Positions 54,395 through 56,606 of a stretch of DNA of 56,606 nt are shown here, in pieces. Both the position numbers and the translations under genes were made by a program. The notes under the pieces were generated by a model. The model made no database searches. It was not told the DNA's origin and worked only from the letters and a program-made list of their open reading frames with translations. Every line of letters starts with the position of its first letter. Position 1 is the stretch's first letter. The stretch comes from CAVPRW01 sp046727435 [NCBI: bacterium] (GTDB lineage Bacteria > Tectomicrobia > Entotheonellia > J063), in assembly GCA_046727435.1 (NCBI GenBank), contig JBKPCR010000333.1, positions 1-56,606 of the forward strand, given 5' to 3'.

Positions 54395-54423
54395 TTGCAA
54401 TCGCCGCGGGGGTTGCGTATAGT
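54395..54423 (+). promoter_or_regulatory. Candidate promoter for the lipoprotein gene
   Basis: TTGCAA (54395-54400), 17-bp spacer, TATAGT (54418-54423). The -10 matches 5 of 6 bases. The leader is about 55 nt. Confidence 0.55.
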
Positions 54424-54482
54424 AGGGCACCTGAGGGTGGCACGACCCCTTCACATCGCAACCTGCTCAGGGCCAGAAATCT

Positions 54483-54935
54483 ATGCAACTGCGTAAGAGT
54501 GGCTTCCCACAAGGGGTTCGGCAGGGGATCGTCGCGGCGTTGCTGGTGCTGGCGGTGGGTGGGTGTTCCTACAAGCCGGGCTATCTCAAGGGTGTGAGCA
54601 CCGAAGTCCCCCAGCGCTGGAAGGTCGAGAAGATGGCGCCAGCACGGCTCTCGACGGACCAACGGACCACCCTGGAGGATCGTGGACCGCCAACGTATGT
54701 GCGGTTCTTTCGCGAGGTCGAGACCCGCCATCCGGTCTATGCCTGGATCTACACCGACACAGGGGAGGCTGTCGATGTAGTCTGGTTCGTCGACGGCAAA
54801 CGTGTGGAGAACATCGCCGTCGATAGCGATCCCTCAGCCTTCAGTTCGACCACCCGTCGCCGCACCCGCATCGCCTTGCTGGTCGGCACGGGCGCGGCCA
54901 TCCTTCCTGTTGTGCTGCTGCTCGCCAATCGTTGA
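54483..54935 (+). CDS. Hypothetical lipoprotein with C-terminal membrane helix
   Basis: 150 residues of no recognised family. A signal peptide ends in a lipobox (LAVGGC, lipidated C28). The middle contains TYVRFFREVETRHPVYAWIY and DVVWFVDGKRV, suggesting a small beta domain, and a hydrophobic helix (about 129-149, ALLVGTGAAILPVVLLLA) closes the protein. A lipoprotein that also ends in a membrane helix is unusual. Transcribed alone between murD and the convergent glyS. Confidence 0.78.
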   Translation: MQLRKSGFPQGVRQGIVAALLVLAVGGCSYKPGYLKGVSTEVPQRWKVEKMAPARLSTDQRTTLEDRGPPTYVRFFREVETRHPVYAWIYTDTGEAVDVVWFVDGKRVENIAVDSDPSAFSSTTRRRTRIALLVGTGAAILPVVLLLANR

Positions 54936-54983
54936 GCCCTCGTAGCGGTCGGGACCACTGGCTGAGCGTGCTGGCGCCGGCTC

Positions 54984-56342
54984 TCAGCCTACAAGCTCGC
55001 GCAGCTTCTCCACCAGCCTCTCGATACTGACGCGCTCTTGGGCCATCGAATCGCGTTCGCGCAGCGTCACGGTGTTATCGACGAGGGTGTCCGAATCGAC
55101 CGTGACGCCGTACGGTGTGCCGATCTCATCCTGCCGTCGGTAGCGCCGGCCGATCGCCCCGGATTCATCATAGAAGACCTTGAAATGCGGCCGTAGCATG
55201 GCCGTCACGCGTTGGGCGATCTCCGGCATGCGATCGCGTTTGACCAAGGGGAAAATGGCGACTTTGATCGGGGCCAGCCTGGGGGAGAGGTGCAAGACCA
55301 CGCGCTCTGGTTCCTCGCCGTAGGCATCGACCAGGCAGGTCAATAAGGTGCGGTCGACCCCGGCAGAGGTCTCGATGATATATGGGACGAAACGCTCCCG
55401 CGTCGCTTCATCGAAGTATGACAAGTCCTTGCCACTGCATTGCTGATGCTGGGTGAGGTCGAAGTCGCCACGATGGTGAATGCCCTCCAGTTCACGCCAG
55501 CCAAATGGATACCGGTACTCCAGATCGAAGGCGGCGCGCGCATAGTGCGCCAGCTCTTGCGGGCTGTGCTGATGAAACCGCAGATGCTGCGGTCTGATGC
55601 CCAGGCTGAGATACCAATTGAAGCGTGCTTCCCGCCAATGCTCGAACCACTCCATGGCGGTGTCGGGTTTGACGAAGAACTGCATCTCCATCTGCTCGAA
55701 CTCACGGGAGCGAAAGATGAAGTTGCCGGGGGAGATTTCATTGCGGAAGGCTTTGCCGACCTGGGCGATGCCGAAGGGGATCTTCTGGCGCGATGGCTGC
55801 AGCACATTACGAAAATTGACGTAGATCCCCTGCGCGGTTTCAGGCCGCAGGTAGATGCGTGCCCCCTCTTCCTCCACGGGGCCCATGTAGGTTTGAAACA
55901 TTAGATTGAACAGCCGCGGTTCGGTCAGCTCTCCTGGACATCCCGCCGTGCCAGGGGCGACGCTCGGCTTGCGCGGACAGCTCGCCTCTCCCACCTGATC
56001 GGTGCGAAACCGCTGCTTACAGAGTTTGCAATCCACCATCGGATCGCTGAACCCGGCGACGTGGCCAGAAGCCTCCCACACCCGTGGGTGCATCAGAATG
56101 GCGGCGTCGAGCCCCTCGATGTCATCGCGGTGCCAGGTCATGCTCCGCCACCAGCACGCCTTGATATTGTTCTTCAACTCGACGCCGAGCGGCCCATAGT
56201 CCCAGCAACTGTTAATGCCCCCGTAGATCTCGCTGGATGGGAAAATGAAGCCACGACGCTTGCAGAGCGCCACAAGCTTGTCCATCACGTCGCTACGCTC
56301 GAATGCGTTGGCTGGCTGCGCCTCGTGTTCCTCGGAATGCAC
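54984..56342 (-). CDS. glyS: Glycyl-tRNA synthetase, dimeric (alpha2) type
   Basis: Class II synthetase of the single-chain alpha2 kind, found in Gram-positives, Deinococcus, archaea and some diderms, not the alpha2-beta2 GlyQS of most proteobacteria. 452 residues. The first motif region is GFIFPSSEIYGGINSCWDYG, a zinc-type insert holds CKLC and two later cysteines (SCPRKP, AGCPG), motif 2 is FRNEISPGNFIFRSREFEQ and motif 3 is GVDRTLL. A C-terminal anticodon-binding domain follows. GTG start at 56342 with GGAGAG upstream. Taxonomically informative: it points away from gamma- or betaproteobacteria. Confidence 0.95.
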   Translation of the reverse strand: MHSEEHEAQPANAFERSDVMDKLVALCKRRGFIFPSSEIYGGINSCWDYGPLGVELKNNIKACWWRSMTWHRDDIEGLDAAILMHPRVWEASGHVAGFSDPMVDCKLCKQRFRTDQVGEASCPRKPSVAPGTAGCPGELTEPRLFNLMFQTYMGPVEEEGARIYLRPETAQGIYVNFRNVLQPSRQKIPFGIAQVGKAFRNEISPGNFIFRSREFEQMEMQFFVKPDTAMEWFEHWREARFNWYLSLGIRPQHLRFHQHSPQELAHYARAAFDLEYRYPFGWRELEGIHHRGDFDLTQHQQCSGKDLSYFDEATRERFVPYIIETSAGVDRTLLTCLVDAYGEEPERVVLHLSPRLAPIKVAIFPLVKRDRMPEIAQRVTAMLRPHFKVFYDESGAIGRRYRRQDEIGTPYGVTVDSDTLVDNTVTLRERDSMAQERVSIERLVEKLRELVG

Positions 56343-56468
56343 GCCCTCTCCTTTATGCTGTTCGCCCGGGCAGGTCCCTGACCTGTCGGCCGTTGATGAC
56401 CGCGTCCTGCCGCAGCGGTTCCTGGCATCAAATGTAAGCCTTCAGCTGGGCATAATCAATAGCTTGGG

Positions 56469-56606
56469 TTAGAGCGTTTGTGGCTTCACGCTCTGCTGCT
56501 GTACCGACTGGGCCATCAGGCCGAAGCCCAACGCTGACACCACCACGGCCATGCCGGGAAATAAGACGATCGCCGGGTTCACATGCAGATACGGCAGATT
56601 GGCCTT
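56469..56606 (-). CDS. ABC transporter permease, 3' end only (DppC/OppC-like)
   Basis: The last 45 codons of a gene that continues beyond the right edge. The translated end reads PAIVLFPGMAVVVSALGFG and finishes in QQQSVKPQTL before a TAA at 56469-56471. A PG followed by a hydrophobic helix and a polar tail is how dipeptide/oligopeptide permeases of the DppC type end. It is transcribed toward glyS, about 125 bp away. Partial, so the family call is moderate. Confidence 0.6.
   Translation of the reverse strand, partial: KANLPYLHVNPAIVLFPGMAVVVSALGFGLMAQSVQQQSVKPQTL

Overview
The window is a stretch of chromosome from a GC-rich, diderm (LPS-bearing) bacterium and consists almost entirely of chromosomal core genes. 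The outer membrane is implied by LptE, LpxC, LolA, LapA/LapB-like proteins and an RseP-type protease. NtrY/NtrX, a dimeric (alpha2) glycyl-tRNA synthetase, a 7TM-HD (PgpH-like) hydrolase and a YlxR-L7Ae fusion suggest a deep-branching diderm of deltaproteobacterial grade, or a lineage such as NC10, Rokubacteria or Tectomicrobia. That placement is an inference from gene content only. I found no rRNA, tRNA, CRISPR array, insertion sequence or prophage.

Layout from left to right. 0-3.5 kb: two tandem paralogous oligopeptide/nickel-type solute-binding proteins on the minus strand. 3.6-8.8 kb: a small unknown gene, leuS, lptE and holA, with rpsT convergent. 9.3-13 kb: a Xer recombinase and glnD. 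13.2-19 kb: phoH, a 7TM-HD hydrolase, ybeY, and the lapA-lapB pair. 19-22.7 kb: mutS and a nucleotide-sugar epimerase. 22.9-31.7 kb: an envelope and signalling block (DUF4390, ntrY, an ntrX-lpxC fusion, lolA, rseP) followed by proS. 31.8-40.7 kb: the classical translation/RNA operon rimP-nusA-ylxR/L7Ae-infB-DUF503-rbfA-truB, then rpsO-pnp. 41.3-56.6 kb: shorter units comprising a thioredoxin-fold gene, an FmdB zinc ribbon, ftsK, a secreted DUF151-PDZ protein, an aminotransferase, a receiver-GGDEF protein, a LysM-M23 peptidase, HU, a FimV-like membrane protein, murD, a lipoprotein, glyS and the 3' end of an ABC permease.

The standout is one open reading frame at about 25.9-28.1 kb. It encodes an NtrX-like response regulator (receiver, degenerate AAA+ and Fis helix-turn-helix) joined in frame to a complete LpxC, the committed enzyme of lipid A synthesis, with all its zinc and catalytic residues. 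It lies directly after its presumptive kinase NtrY and is tightly coupled to lolA and rseP. This suggests that a phosphorelay may be wired directly to lipid A synthesis. The AAA+ part has lost the sigma54-contact motif and the Walker B glutamate, so it is unlikely to be an ordinary sigma54 activator.

Other points of interest are an exported DUF151-PDZ protein, a 107-nt out-of-frame overlap between the HD hydrolase gene and ybeY, an lptE without a normal start codon, a leader/attenuator-like hairpin before rimP, and sharply bounded AT-rich codon patches in leuS and in the aminotransferase gene. Many intergenic regions carry promoters close to the sigma70 consensus, which I located by eye.
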